A stretch of DNA of 35,456 nucleotides from Paracoccaceae bacterium (GCA_024226455.1 JAAELR010000428.1:1-35456), one strand, 5' to 3'. Counted from the first letter of the stretch, positions 26,732-35,399 are shown. The notes: generated by a model not told the origin, from the sequence alone. Program-made: numbers and translations.

Positions 26732-27882
26732 CCCGGATCCACGGCGACTGGCTGGACCGGCCCGAGACCCAGACGGTCTGCGCGATGCTGACTTCGGTGG
26801 GGCATCAGGCGCTGTTTGTCGGTGGCTGTGTGCGCAACACGGTTCTGGGTGAGCCGGTCAACGATATCGACATTGCCACCGACGCCCGGCCCGAGACAGT
26901 GATTGCGCTGGCTCGGAAGGAGGGGCTGAAACCGGTGCCGACGGGTATCGACCACGGTACCATCACCGTGGTGTCGGGCGGGTTGCCGCATGAGGTCACC
27001 ACCTTTCGCCGCGATGTCGAGACCTTCGGTCGCCACGCGGTCATCGCCTATACCGACGACGTCACCGAGGACGCACGGCGCCGCGACTTCACCATGAACG
27101 CGCTCTATGCCGGGCCCGACGGCGGCGTTACCGATCCACTGAACGGCCTGCCCGACCTGCGCGCGCGGCGGGTGCGGTTCATCGAGGATGCCGAGGCGCG
27201 GATCAAAGAGGACTATCTGCGCATCATGCGGTTCTTCCGGTTCCACGCCTGGTATGGCGACCCCATGGGTGGGCTGGACCCGGACGGTCTGGCGGCGTGT
27301 GCCGCACTTTCGGACGGAATAGAGACGCTTTCGAGGGAACGTATTGGCTCTGAGTTGCTGAAACTGCTCGCCGCGCCCGACCCGGCTCCCTCGCTGGCAA
27401 GCATGCAAAGTGCCGGTTGCCTGGCGCGGGCTCTGCCCGGTGCCAACCCGCGCGGCTTGTCAATTCTGGTCGCTCTCGAAGCCGCCAGCGGAGTTGCGCC
27501 GAACCGGGTGCGCCGGCTGGCCGCCATTGGCGGCGAGGATCCGGCGGAGCATCTGCGGCTGTCGAAAAAACAGACCCGTGACGCGGCGGCGATTAGGCGA
27601 TGGCTGGCCGAGCCGGTGCAGGCGCCCGGGCTTGGCTACCGCCTGGGGCATGATCTGGGTCTCGACACGGTACTGGTGCGCGCGGCGCTACTGGAACAGC
27701 CACTGCCCATCGGGTTTCGCTCTGACCTTGAACTGGGTGCCGACGCGGTGTTTCCGCTTCGTGCAGCAGATCTTCCGGCCCTGTCCGGCCCGGCGCTGGG
27801 CGAGCGGTTGCGAGCGCTTGAAAACAGATGGATCGCCTCGGGCTTTGCGCTGAACCGCGACGAGCTGCTTGGGGGGGCGTGA
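26728..27882 (+). CDS. CCA tRNA nucleotidyltransferase / poly(A) polymerase family
   Basis: The 384-residue class II nucleotidyltransferase has GGCVRNTVLGEPVNDIDIAT at residues 27-46 (GG plus the DxD metal site), RRDFTMNALY near 112 and the tRNA/RNA-binding helical region with DYLRIMRFFRFH near 157. It adds CCA to tRNA 3' ends. The ATG at 26728 overlaps the previous stop; a longer open frame upstream runs only inside that gene. Poly(A) polymerases of the same family cannot be fully excluded, but size and alphaproteobacterial context favour CCA addition. Confidence 0.9.
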   Translation: MTRIHGDWLDRPETQTVCAMLTSVGHQALFVGGCVRNTVLGEPVNDIDIATDARPETVIALARKEGLKPVPTGIDHGTITVVSGGLPHEVTTFRRDVETFGRHAVIAYTDDVTEDARRRDFTMNALYAGPDGGVTDPLNGLPDLRARRVRFIEDAEARIKEDYLRIMRFFRFHAWYGDPMGGLDPDGLAACAALSDGIETLSRERIGSELLKLLAAPDPAPSLASMQSAGCLARALPGANPRGLSILVALEAASGVAPNRVRRLAAIGGEDPAEHLRLSKKQTRDAAAIRRWLAEPVQAPGLGYRLGHDLGLDTVLVRAALLEQPLPIGFRSDLELGADAVFPLRAADLPALSGPALGERLRALENRWIASGFALNRDELLGGA

Positions 27883-27936
27883 CAATCCGGATGGGATGAT
27901 CTAAGACGAACCCGTTCCAAAACCGGAGGTGTGCAC

Positions 27937-27969
27937 ATGTATTACGGGATCTGGCTAAACCGACGCTGA
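27937..27969 (+). CDS. Possible leader peptide (10 residues) before the ABC exporter genes
   Basis: A textbook GGAGG (27925-27929) sits 7 nt before an ATG that opens MYYGIWLNRR and a TGA. It lies in the 173-bp gap before the exporter pair. Two mutually exclusive hairpins follow, sharing GGGG at 27989-27992: CCCC (27976-27979) with GGGG, or GGGC (27990-27993) with GCCC (28009-28012). This is the layout of a translation-controlled attenuator, but it is short enough that chance cannot be excluded. Confidence 0.45.
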   Translation: MYYGIWLNRR

Positions 27970-27975
27970 CGCCAA

Positions 27976-28012
27976 CCCCGTTTGATGAGGGGCCCGCGCG
28001 CCGGCGCCGCCC
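27976..28012 (+). promoter_or_regulatory. Competing hairpins between the leader ORF and the first ABC gene
   Basis: The first hairpin pairs 27976-27979 with 27989-27992 over a 9-nt loop. The second uses 27990-27993 with 28009-28012. They compete for the G-run, and the first starts 6 nt after the leader ORF stop, where a stalled ribosome would cover it. Confidence 0.35.
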
Positions 28013-28055
28013 TTGTCTACATCGCACGACCTTCCCGTTTCCGGAGCCTTCCCTG

Positions 28056-29900
28056 ATGTTTCGTTTTTTTGAGAACCTTGTCGATCCGTTTGCGCCCTAT
28101 ACGCAAACCGATAACCCGCCACAGACCTTGCCTGCCTTCCTGTGGGATTATGCCCAGCCGTTCAAACGGTTGTTCGTTCTGACTGCCCTGATGTCGGTTT
28201 TCGTCGCCGCGGTAGAGATCGGGCTGATTTTCTACCTGGGCCGCGTGGTCGATGTTTTGAACGGCGGCGACCCGGCCGAGGTCTGGGCCGTCTATGGGAT
28301 GGAACTGATCCTTGCCGCGCTCTTTGTCCTGATCCTGCGGCCGCTGATCCAGGTGCTCGACGTGGCACTACTGAACAACGCGATCATGCCCAACTTCGGC
28401 ACCCTGTTTCGCTGGCGGGCACATGGGCAAGTCTTGCGTCAGTCGGTCGGCTGGTTCGAGAACGACTTTGCCGGGCGCATCGCCAACCGCATCATGCAAA
28501 CCCCACCAGCGGCGGGCGAGGCGGTGTTTCAGGTCTTTGACGCGATCACCTTTTCGCTGGCCTATCTGGTCGGGGCTGCGGTGCTGTTGTGGAACGCCGA
28601 CATCAGGCTGGTGATTCCTCTGCTGGTCTGGCTTGGCCTCTACATGGTGCTGCTGCGTTGGACCATGCAGCGCGTCGGCCCGGCCTCGAAGGCGGCAGCG
28701 GACGCGCGCAGCGAGGTCACGGGCCGGGTGGTGGACGCATATACCAATATCCATTCGGTCAAACTCTTTGCTCACCACGATCACGAAATGGCCTTTGCCA
28801 GGGAAGCGATCGAGGCCACCCGGCAGACTTTCAGCCGCGAGATGCGGATCTACACCGTCATGGATGTCGCGCTGGTTGGGCTGAACGGTCTGCTGATCGT
28901 CGGTGTCGTCGGCTGGGCGATCTGGCTTTGGATGGCCGGTACGGCATCGGTGGGTGTCGTTGCCGCTGCGACAGCGCTGACCCTGCGGCTGAACGCCATG
29001 ACCGGCTGGATCATGTGGGCGGTCAGCAGCTTGTTTCGCAGTCTCGGCATCGTGGCCGAGGGGATGGAGACCATCGCACAGCCGATCACACTTGTTGACG
29101 CGCCGGATGCCAAACCGCTGGAGTTCCGCAAAGGCGCCATAGAACTGCAGGAACTGTCGCATCATTATGGCCGCGGTTCGGGCGGGTTGGACTCTGTTTC
29201 GCTTAGCATCGCAGCGGGTGAGAAGATCGGCCTGATCGGGCGTTCCGGGGCAGGAAAATCGACCCTGGTGAAGCTGCTTTTGCGGTTTTATGAACCTGAA
29301 GGTGGGCGCATACTGATCGACGGGCAGGACATCACACAGGTAACCCAGAACAGCCTGCGCCATGTCATCGGCATGGTGCAGCAAGATAGTTCATTGCTGC
29401 ACCGTTCGGTGCGAGACAATATCCTCTACGGAAGCTCCGGCGCGACCGAGACCGATGTCGTCACTGCGGCGAAACAGGCAGAGGCGCATGAGTTCGTGCT
29501 TGACCTCAGCGACCCCGAGGGGCGCGCGGCCTATGACGCTCAGGTCGGCGAACGCGGAGTGAGGCTGAGCGGTGGCCAGCGCCAGCGCATCGCGCTTGCC
29601 CGGGTGATCCTGAAGGATGCGCCGATATTGGTACTGGACGAGGCGACAAGCGCTTTGGACAGTGAGGTCGAGGCGGTAATCCAGTCGACTCTGTACGGCA
29701 TGATGGAGGGCAAGACCGTAATCGCCATTGCGCACCGGCTATCGACGATTGCCCGGCTTGACCGGATACTGGTGCTGGATGACGGTCGCATCGCCGAGGA
29801 TGGCAGCCATGCCGAGTTGCTGGCGCAAGGTGGGCTGTATGCCAGTTTCTGGAACCGGCAATCGGGCGGCTTCATCGGGGTCGAGGAGGTGGCAGAGTGA
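28056..29900 (+). CDS. ABC exporter, fused membrane and ATPase domains (first of pair)
   Basis: The 614-residue protein has six predicted membrane segments in residues 35-330 and a complete nucleotide-binding domain: Walker A GRSGAGKST near 394, signature LSGGQRQ near 504, Walker B with catalytic Glu ILVLDEATS near 526 and H-loop AHRLST near 560. This is the type IV exporter (MsbA/multidrug/lipid) layout. Substrate unknown. It overlaps the second exporter by 4 nt (GTGA), so the two probably form a heterodimer. Both ATP sites appear complete, unlike many heterodimeric exporters with one degenerate site. Confidence 0.92.
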   Translation: MFRFFENLVDPFAPYTQTDNPPQTLPAFLWDYAQPFKRLFVLTALMSVFVAAVEIGLIFYLGRVVDVLNGGDPAEVWAVYGMELILAALFVLILRPLIQVLDVALLNNAIMPNFGTLFRWRAHGQVLRQSVGWFENDFAGRIANRIMQTPPAAGEAVFQVFDAITFSLAYLVGAAVLLWNADIRLVIPLLVWLGLYMVLLRWTMQRVGPASKAAADARSEVTGRVVDAYTNIHSVKLFAHHDHEMAFAREAIEATRQTFSREMRIYTVMDVALVGLNGLLIVGVVGWAIWLWMAGTASVGVVAAATALTLRLNAMTGWIMWAVSSLFRSLGIVAEGMETIAQPITLVDAPDAKPLEFRKGAIELQELSHHYGRGSGGLDSVSLSIAAGEKIGLIGRSGAGKSTLVKLLLRFYEPEGGRILIDGQDITQVTQNSLRHVIGMVQQDSSLLHRSVRDNILYGSSGATETDVVTAAKQAEAHEFVLDLSDPEGRAAYDAQVGERGVRLSGGQRQRIALARVILKDAPILVLDEATSALDSEVEAVIQSTLYGMMEGKTVIAIAHRLSTIARLDRILVLDDGRIAEDGSHAELLAQGGLYASFWNRQSGGFIGVEEVAE

Positions 29901-31726
29901 CGCCGTCGAAATGGATCGACCCGGAAGCGCGCGCCAACGGCCCACCGCCAGACCGGCTGTTGCCATTCGCCCGCTGGGCCCTGGGTGGCTGCGGCCTGGC
30001 GCTGTCCATTGCCGGAATAGTCTCTGTTCTGGGCGGAATAGTCGAGGTGACGGCGGCTTTGATCCTTGGCCGGGTGATCGACGCGGCTCTGGCGGTCGAA
30101 CCTTCGCGCGTCTTTGCCGAACAGACCGGTGTGCTGCTGACCGGGCTGGTGTTCTTTTTGGTGATCAGGCCGCTTTTTTTCGGCGGCAATGCCCTGATGC
30201 AGAACGTAACCGTCGCGCCGAATGTGCTGAACCTCACGCTGCAGCGGCTGCACCGGCACACACTGGGCCAATCGGTGACCTTCTTTGACGAGGATTTTGC
30301 CGGACGGATTTCGCAAAAGGAAATGCAGACCGCGCGGGCGCTGACCGATATCGTGGTAGAAATGAACCAGACCGTGCTGTTCGCGCTGGCCTCGGTGACG
30401 GGTGCGGTCCTGCTACTGACCACGGTTGACGCGCGGATTGCGTTGGGTCTGGTGGCCTGGCTGGCGGTCTATCTCTGGACCATCCGGGTTTTCATGCCGC
30501 GGATCCGCAAACGATCTATGGCACGGGCGGCAGCGCGGGCGAATGTCACCGGGCAGATCGTCGATACGATCACCAATATCAAGACCGTCAAACTGTTCGC
30601 CCATGCCGATCATGAGGACAGGGCGGCCTTGTCTGCTATGTCGGCGCTGCGTGGGCGGGCGCTGGATTATGGCCGCATATCGGTGGCGTTCCGGTTCTGG
30701 CTGATCACCATCGCCGGGTTCCTGCCGGTGATGTTGGTGGGCGGAGCGTTGTGGTACTGGACAAAGGGTCTTGTCACCGCGGGCGACATCGCCGCGACCG
30801 GCGCCGTTTCGATCCGGCTGGCGCAGATGACGGGCTGGGTAAGCTTTACGCTGATGGGGATCTACGCCAATATCGGCGAGGTAGAGGACGGGATCCGCAC
30901 CCTGTCGCCGCCGCATGCGCTGGCGGATCGCCCGGATGCGGTTGAGCTGGATGGGCCGCCGGTGGTTCGTTTCGACGGGGTTTCGTTTGCCTATGGCCGC
31001 AGAACCGGCGGCGTTTGCGATCTTGGCCTGACGGCTCATCAAGGCGAAAAACTGGGTATCGTCGGTGCTTCGGGCGCGGGCAAGTCGACGCTCGTCGCCC
31101 TGCTCATGCGGCTCTATGACGCCGAATCCGGCATTATTTCCATCGGCGGGCAGGAAGTGCGCGGCGTGACACAGAAAAGCCTGCGGCGGCGTATCGGTAT
31201 GGTTACTCAGGAAACCGCCATGTTCAACCGGTCTGCTCGCGACAATATCCTTTATGGCCGCCCCGAGGCTGGCGAGGCCGAGATGATCGGGGCGGCGAAA
31301 CGGGCCCGGGCGCATGAATTCATTCTTGACCTGCAGGACTATCACGGCCGCACCGGATATGAGGCGTTTTTGGGTGAGCGCGGGGTCAAGCTAAGCGGTG
31401 GGCAGAGGCAGCGCATCGCGCTGGCCCGGGCGATCCTGAAAGACGCGCCGATCCTGGTGCTGGACGAGGCGACAAGTGCGCTCGACAGTGAGGTCGAGGC
31501 TGAAATTCAGGAGGCCCTGGTCGAGGTGATGCGCGGCAAGACCGTCCTGGCCATCGCCCACCGGCTGTCGACGATTGCCCGGATGGACCGCATCATCGTG
31601 CTGGATCAGGGTCGCATCGCTGAACAGGGAACCCATGCCGACCTGCTGGCGCGCGAGGGGCTTTATGCGCGATACTGGCGTCGGCAATCGGGCGGGTTCA
31701 TGGGACTGCCCGAAGCAGCGGAGTGA
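29897..31726 (+). CDS. ABC exporter, fused membrane and ATPase domains (second of pair)
   Basis: The 609-residue partner has six membrane segments in residues 25-320 and a full nucleotide-binding domain: Walker A GASGAGKST near 389, signature LSGGQRQ near 499, Walker B ILVLDEATS near 522 and AHRLST near 556. GTG start overlapping the first gene's stop. It resembles the first exporter throughout, suggesting an old duplication. The next small gene follows within 6 nt or overlaps. Confidence 0.92.
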   Translation: MTPSKWIDPEARANGPPPDRLLPFARWALGGCGLALSIAGIVSVLGGIVEVTAALILGRVIDAALAVEPSRVFAEQTGVLLTGLVFFLVIRPLFFGGNALMQNVTVAPNVLNLTLQRLHRHTLGQSVTFFDEDFAGRISQKEMQTARALTDIVVEMNQTVLFALASVTGAVLLLTTVDARIALGLVAWLAVYLWTIRVFMPRIRKRSMARAAARANVTGQIVDTITNIKTVKLFAHADHEDRAALSAMSALRGRALDYGRISVAFRFWLITIAGFLPVMLVGGALWYWTKGLVTAGDIAATGAVSIRLAQMTGWVSFTLMGIYANIGEVEDGIRTLSPPHALADRPDAVELDGPPVVRFDGVSFAYGRRTGGVCDLGLTAHQGEKLGIVGASGAGKSTLVALLMRLYDAESGIISIGGQEVRGVTQKSLRRRIGMVTQETAMFNRSARDNILYGRPEAGEAEMIGAAKRARAHEFILDLQDYHGRTGYEAFLGERGVKLSGGQRQRIALARAILKDAPILVLDEATSALDSEVEAEIQEALVEVMRGKTVLAIAHRLSTIARMDRIIVLDQGRIAEQGTHADLLAREGLYARYWRRQSGGFMGLPEAAE

Positions 31727-31731
31727 CCAAG

Positions 31732-32154
31732 ATGGATCTTGAAACAGTTCCGGCCGAAGAGTTCGGCCGTTCCCTGACCGGTATCGGTCTGAACCTGCTA
31801 AGCCCCGATTTGCGGCGTCTGGCTGGCTTTCTGGCGCAGGTCTTTGGCCTTTGCGCGCATCGGCTGTCGGACGATTTCGCCATTATTCGGCACGGCGGGA
31901 TGATGCTGCAGATCCACGCCGACGGGACCTATGGCGCGCATCCCTTGTTGTCGCTGGTGCCAGAGGTTCCACCGCGCGGCGGGGCAATGCAGATCTACCT
32001 GTTCGGCATCGACCCCGACACCGCCAGTCAGCGGGCCGAGGCCGCGGGTCACATGATTCTGGAACAGGTGGCCGACAAGGTACATGGGCTGCGCGAGGCG
32101 ACGATCCTGTCGCCCGAAGGCTATGCCTTCAGCCCCGCTGTTTCTACTGCCTGA
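31732..32154 (+). CDS. VOC/glyoxalase-fold family protein
   Basis: The 140-residue protein shows the two-repeat pattern of the vicinal-oxygen-chelate fold: an N-terminal LLSPDLRRLAGFLAQVFGL helix then IIRHGGMMLQIHADG, and a second half with IYLFGIDPD and ATILSPEGYAF. VOC proteins include dioxygenases, glyoxalases and antibiotic-binding proteins; the function here is unknown. CGGAG lies 8 nt before the ATG at 31732; a GTG at 31723 overlapping the exporter stop is an alternative. Confidence 0.75.
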   Translation: MDLETVPAEEFGRSLTGIGLNLLSPDLRRLAGFLAQVFGLCAHRLSDDFAIIRHGGMMLQIHADGTYGAHPLLSLVPEVPPRGGAMQIYLFGIDPDTASQRAEAAGHMILEQVADKVHGLREATILSPEGYAFSPAVSTA

Positions 32155-32170
32155 CCGTGCGCGGTACCCG

Positions 32171-33385
32171 ATGAAAGCGATGATCGAACGGCTGGGTCAT
32201 CGCGGCGATGGCATCGCCGAGGGGCCTGTATACGCCCCGCTGACCTTGCCCGGAGAGGTGGTCGAGGGCGACGTTGTGGATGGTCGCATGATCTTGCCTA
32301 GGATCCTGACCCCGTCACCCGACCGAGTGCGTCCGCCATGTCCGCATTTCAAATCCTGCGGCGGTTGTGCCTTGCAGCATGCCTCTGACCCATTTGTCGA
32401 GCAATGGAAGGCGCAAGTTGTCCGCGACGCGCTGGGCGCGCAAGGAGTGCCGGCGCCGATCCGGAGTGTGATCATATCCGCACCGCAATCGCGCCGCCGG
32501 GCCGTGTTCTCTGCCCGCCGCACCAGGAAGGGCGCTTTGCTTGGCTTCCATGCCCGCGCGTCCAACATCCTGATCGACACGCCGAATTGCCTGCTGGTGG
32601 TGCCAGAGATCACGTCGCTGCGCCCCGTTCTGCATGACATTGCCGTCACGGGTGGTTCGCGTAAGGGTGAACTGTCTATAACGGTCACCGCAAGCCCGGG
32701 CGGCGCGGATGTCTCGGTGATGAACGGCAAACCCGCTGATGCCGGCTTGCAGCAGGAATTGGCCAGAATAGTCTCTGATTCCACCAGTGCCCGGCTCAGT
32801 TGGAACGGCGAAACCGTTGCCCAGCGCCAGCCGCCCTGGCAAGAGACGGGAGGCATTCGTTTCACGCCGCCGCCGGGGGCGTTCCTGCAGGCCACCAAAG
32901 CCGGAGAGGCGACACTGATTGCTTCGGTGAGGCAAACGGTGAAAGATGCGCGCTGTATCGCCGACCTGTTTGCCGGTTGCGGTACATTCACTCTGCCTCT
33001 TGCCCGGCAGGCAGAGGTTCACGCGGTAGAGTCCGGGTCGGACATGCTGGCCGCGCTCGATTCCGGATGGCGCTGTGGCACGGGGATGCGCAAGGTCACT
33101 ACCGAATCGCGCGACCTTTTCCGCCGCCCGTTGATCGTTGACGAGTTGAACGGATATGATGCCGTAGTGATCGACCCACCCCGTGCAGGGGCGCGGGCGC
33201 AGGTTGCCGAGCTTGCCGCCAGCACCGTGCCGCGCATCGCCATGGTGTCGTGCAACCCGGCCAGCTTTGCCCGCGATGCAAAGGTGCTGACCGACGCCGG
33301 TCTCACGCTTGCCCATATCGACGTGGTCGATCAGTTCCGCTGGTCGACCCATGTCGAACTGAGCGCGCAATTCACCCGGCAGTAG
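32171..33385 (+). CDS. Fe-S 23S rRNA (uracil-5-)-methyltransferase, RlmD/RumA family
   Basis: The 404-residue protein has a short N-terminal region, an Fe-S cluster signature CPHFKSCGGC at residues 57-66, the SAM motif DLFAGCGTFTLPLA near 268-281, DPPRAGA near 335 and the catalytic loop MVSCNPASFARD near 358, with nucleophile cysteine. The family makes 5-methyluridine in 23S rRNA (U1939 or U747) or tRNA; the target position is not decidable here. Starts at 32171 or 32180; the upstream open frame runs inside the VOC gene. Confidence 0.9.
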   Translation: MKAMIERLGHRGDGIAEGPVYAPLTLPGEVVEGDVVDGRMILPRILTPSPDRVRPPCPHFKSCGGCALQHASDPFVEQWKAQVVRDALGAQGVPAPIRSVIISAPQSRRRAVFSARRTRKGALLGFHARASNILIDTPNCLLVVPEITSLRPVLHDIAVTGGSRKGELSITVTASPGGADVSVMNGKPADAGLQQELARIVSDSTSARLSWNGETVAQRQPPWQETGGIRFTPPPGAFLQATKAGEATLIASVRQTVKDARCIADLFAGCGTFTLPLARQAEVHAVESGSDMLAALDSGWRCGTGMRKVTTESRDLFRRPLIVDELNGYDAVVIDPPRAGARAQVAELAASTVPRIAMVSCNPASFARDAKVLTDAGLTLAHIDVVDQFRWSTHVELSAQFTRQ

Positions 33386-33447
33386 CAAGGAATTGCCCGC
33401 CGCGAGGCGAAGGATTTCGAATCACTCCTCATTGCGGTATCGTAACC

Positions 33448-33456
33448 TGTGGATAA
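33448..33456 (-). promoter_or_regulatory. Perfect DnaA box upstream of the L,D-transpeptidase gene
   Basis: TGTGGATAA is the exact complement of the DnaA consensus TTATCCACA. It ends 15 bp before the ATG at 33472, so bound DnaA would overlap the promoter or ribosome site. It is the only perfect box I found in the window. Confidence 0.45.
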
Positions 33457-33471
33457 CATCGGATCGTAGTA

Positions 33472-33966
33472 ATGAAGCTCTTGAAATGTGTGCTGGTTCT
33501 TACGTTGATTCTGACGCTCGGAGCGTGCTCCAGCAAATTCCGCCGGTATTACGGCCCCGAGGTGACACGGGTCGTGGTGCTGAAGGGCGAGCGTCGGATG
33601 CTGTTGTATCACCACCAGGAATTACTGGCGGAACACAAGATCGACCTGGGTTTTGCCCCTTCCGGCGACAAGCAGTTCGAGGGTGACGGCAGAACGCCAG
33701 AAGGCCGGTATTCAATCGACCGCCGCAACCCGGAAAGCAGCTTTCACCTTTCGCTCGGGATTTCCTACCCGAATGAAACGGATATCGAGATTGCACGCGA
33801 AGAAGGGCTCGACCCCGGTGGCGATATCTTTATCCACGGTCAGGCCAAGCGGTTCCAGAAACGCGACGGCGACTGGACGGCGGGCTGCATATCCGTGTCG
33901 AACCGGGAAATCGAAAAGATCTATTCGATGGTCAGGAACGGTACCGTGATCGACATTTATCCCTGA
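33472..33966 (+). CDS. L,D-transpeptidase (YkuD/ErfK domain), predicted lipoprotein
   Basis: The 164-residue protein has a signal with lipobox LGAC (Cys19) and then a YkuD catalytic domain with IHGQ near 121 and TAGCISVSN near 138, containing the catalytic cysteine. L,D-transpeptidases make 3-3 peptidoglycan crosslinks or attach lipoproteins to the wall. Small size suggests the bare catalytic domain tethered to a membrane. It overlaps the converging CAP gene by 10 nt at the 3' end. Confidence 0.88.
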   Translation: MKLLKCVLVLTLILTLGACSSKFRRYYGPEVTRVVVLKGERRMLLYHHQELLAEHKIDLGFAPSGDKQFEGDGRTPEGRYSIDRRNPESSFHLSLGISYPNETDIEIAREEGLDPGGDIFIHGQAKRFQKRDGDWTAGCISVSNREIEKIYSMVRNGTVIDIYP

Positions 33967-34523
33967 GGCACCTGCGCCAGCGAGTTCGGTGAGGGTTGCA
34001 CCGGGGTCGCTCCACCACCGATGATCAGCGTCCACCAGATCTTGCCGCCGGGCTCTTGATGCCAGGAAAAGCCCAGATGTTGAGCCTGTTCTGCGACGAT
34101 CACGTTGCGGGTGTCCTTTTGATCCATCCAGGCGGCCAGAGTCTCCAGCTCGGTCTCGTAGGTCTCCGAGATATTCTCGCCCAGCATGGTCTGCCGGTAA
34201 CCGGCGCGCCAGGCACGTTCGACCGGTGACGACCCGTCAGAGCCGAAATGCCAGGGCCTGTTCTGCACCGCCATGTCGCGCGAATGAGTGGCCGCGGCGG
34301 CGTTCAGAGAAGAGTTCAGGGACAGATTGCCCAAGCCCTCTGCCTTGCGCAGTGCGTTGACCGAATCAAGCATGCGGAACTGAATGCGCGAAGTCTGCAA
34401 CTTCGAGATCCGGTAAACGCCCATACCCGGCCTGGCGTTCGTGCCGACCCCTGTCGTCGTGGTCGTCGTGCAGGACGCCAGTAGAAAAACGCCGGATACC
34501 AGCAGAATAAGAAAACGCACCAT
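33957..34523 (-). CDS. CAP/SCP-domain lipoprotein
   Basis: The 188-residue protein has a signal and lipobox LASC (Cys18), a threonine-rich linker, and a CAP (SCP-like) domain with the helix LDSVNALRKAEGLGNLSLN, then HSRDMAVQN and GENISE. Bacterial CAP proteins are extracytoplasmic and of mostly unknown role. The ATG at 34523 fits the signal peptide; the longer upstream frame would bury it. It lies between two L,D-transpeptidases. Confidence 0.88.
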   Translation of the reverse strand: MVRFLILLVSGVFLLASCTTTTTTGVGTNARPGMGVYRISKLQTSRIQFRMLDSVNALRKAEGLGNLSLNSSLNAAAATHSRDMAVQNRPWHFGSDGSSPVERAWRAGYRQTMLGENISETYETELETLAAWMDQKDTRNVIVAEQAQHLGFSWHQEPGGKIWWTLIIGGGATPVQPSPNSLAQVPQG

Positions 34524-34688
34524 GGTCAGCCCCGCGCTATTGTGTCGGTACTGCCTTAGCCGCAGGAAACCACCAGAGCAAACCGATCCCTGCCGACTTG
34601 GGCGAGTTGACGCATGTTTGAATTGCGACTGCGGCTTTCCGGCCATATGATGCGCCTTGGGTAAGGTGACCGTCAAATGGAGTGGGCG

Positions 34689-35294
34689 ATGGTGAAGGAC
34701 TTGAAACAGGGCATTGACCGGCGGGTATTCCTTGGGGCTGGTGCAGCGGCGATGGCTGGGCTGGCAGCGCCGACGCTGGCACAGGATACCGGCAGCACAG
34801 TAGAGATCGAGGCAGAGATCACCGAGGTCAGCCGTCGCAATATCTCCAGCTTCCGGTCACTCGACTGGAAGCCGTATTTCTCAAGCACCAGAAACGGTGC
34901 TGTGCTGGTCGACACTACGTCGCGCGCGCTGCATTTCTGGTCCGAGGACCTGTCGGTCTACAAGCTCTACCCCACCAGCGTGCCGCTGACAGAGCAACTG
35001 ACCCGCCGGGGCCGGACCAAGGTGGTGCAAAAGATCGTTGGGCCGGAATGGCGCCCGACGCCCTCGATGCTGAAACGCAACCCAGAATGGCCCAGCTATG
35101 TCGGCCCGGGCCCGGATAACCCGCTGGGCAGCCATGCGCTCTATCTGTCGTGGACCTACTACCGAATTCACGGCACCCACGACACCCGCAAGATCGGGCG
35201 GCGGTCGTCAAATGGCTGCATCGGGCTTTATAACGAGCATATCGCGGAGCTGTTCGCGCTGACCAAAGTCGGCACTCAGGTGCTGCTTATCTAA
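34689..35294 (+). CDS. L,D-transpeptidase with Tat-like signal
   Basis: The 201-residue protein begins with a twin-arginine-like signal (RRVFLGAGAAAMAGLAAPTLAQ region, given as residues 11-32) followed by a YkuD catalytic domain with IHGTHD near 160 and RSSNGCIGLYNEHI near 172, containing the catalytic cysteine. It should act on periplasmic peptidoglycan, perhaps after Tat export. ATGs at 34677 and 34689 are both possible; GGAG sits 6 nt before the second. Divergent from the CAP gene. Confidence 0.87.
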   Translation: MVKDLKQGIDRRVFLGAGAAAMAGLAAPTLAQDTGSTVEIEAEITEVSRRNISSFRSLDWKPYFSSTRNGAVLVDTTSRALHFWSEDLSVYKLYPTSVPLTEQLTRRGRTKVVQKIVGPEWRPTPSMLKRNPEWPSYVGPGPDNPLGSHALYLSWTYYRIHGTHDTRKIGRRSSNGCIGLYNEHIAELFALTKVGTQVLLI

Positions 35295-35373
35295 CGCGTC
35301 CCCCCTGACCGGACAATCGTTATCGGTGCGTATGCCCCATGGTATCGGGTTTTGATCCGATGTGAGAATCTGG

Positions 35374-35392
35374 CCTCCAATAATTTTGGAGG
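35374..35392 (+). promoter_or_regulatory. Perfect hairpin sequestering the next gene's ribosome binding site
   Basis: CCTCCAA (35374-35380), loop TAATT, TTGGAGG (35386-35392) forms a 7-bp perfect stem. The second arm contains the GGAGG ribosome site, 7 nt before the ATG at 35400. In RNA the site would be fully paired, as in RNA thermometers and other translational switches. It could alternatively act as a DNA operator. Confidence 0.5.
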
Positions 35393-35399
35393 TGATTTG

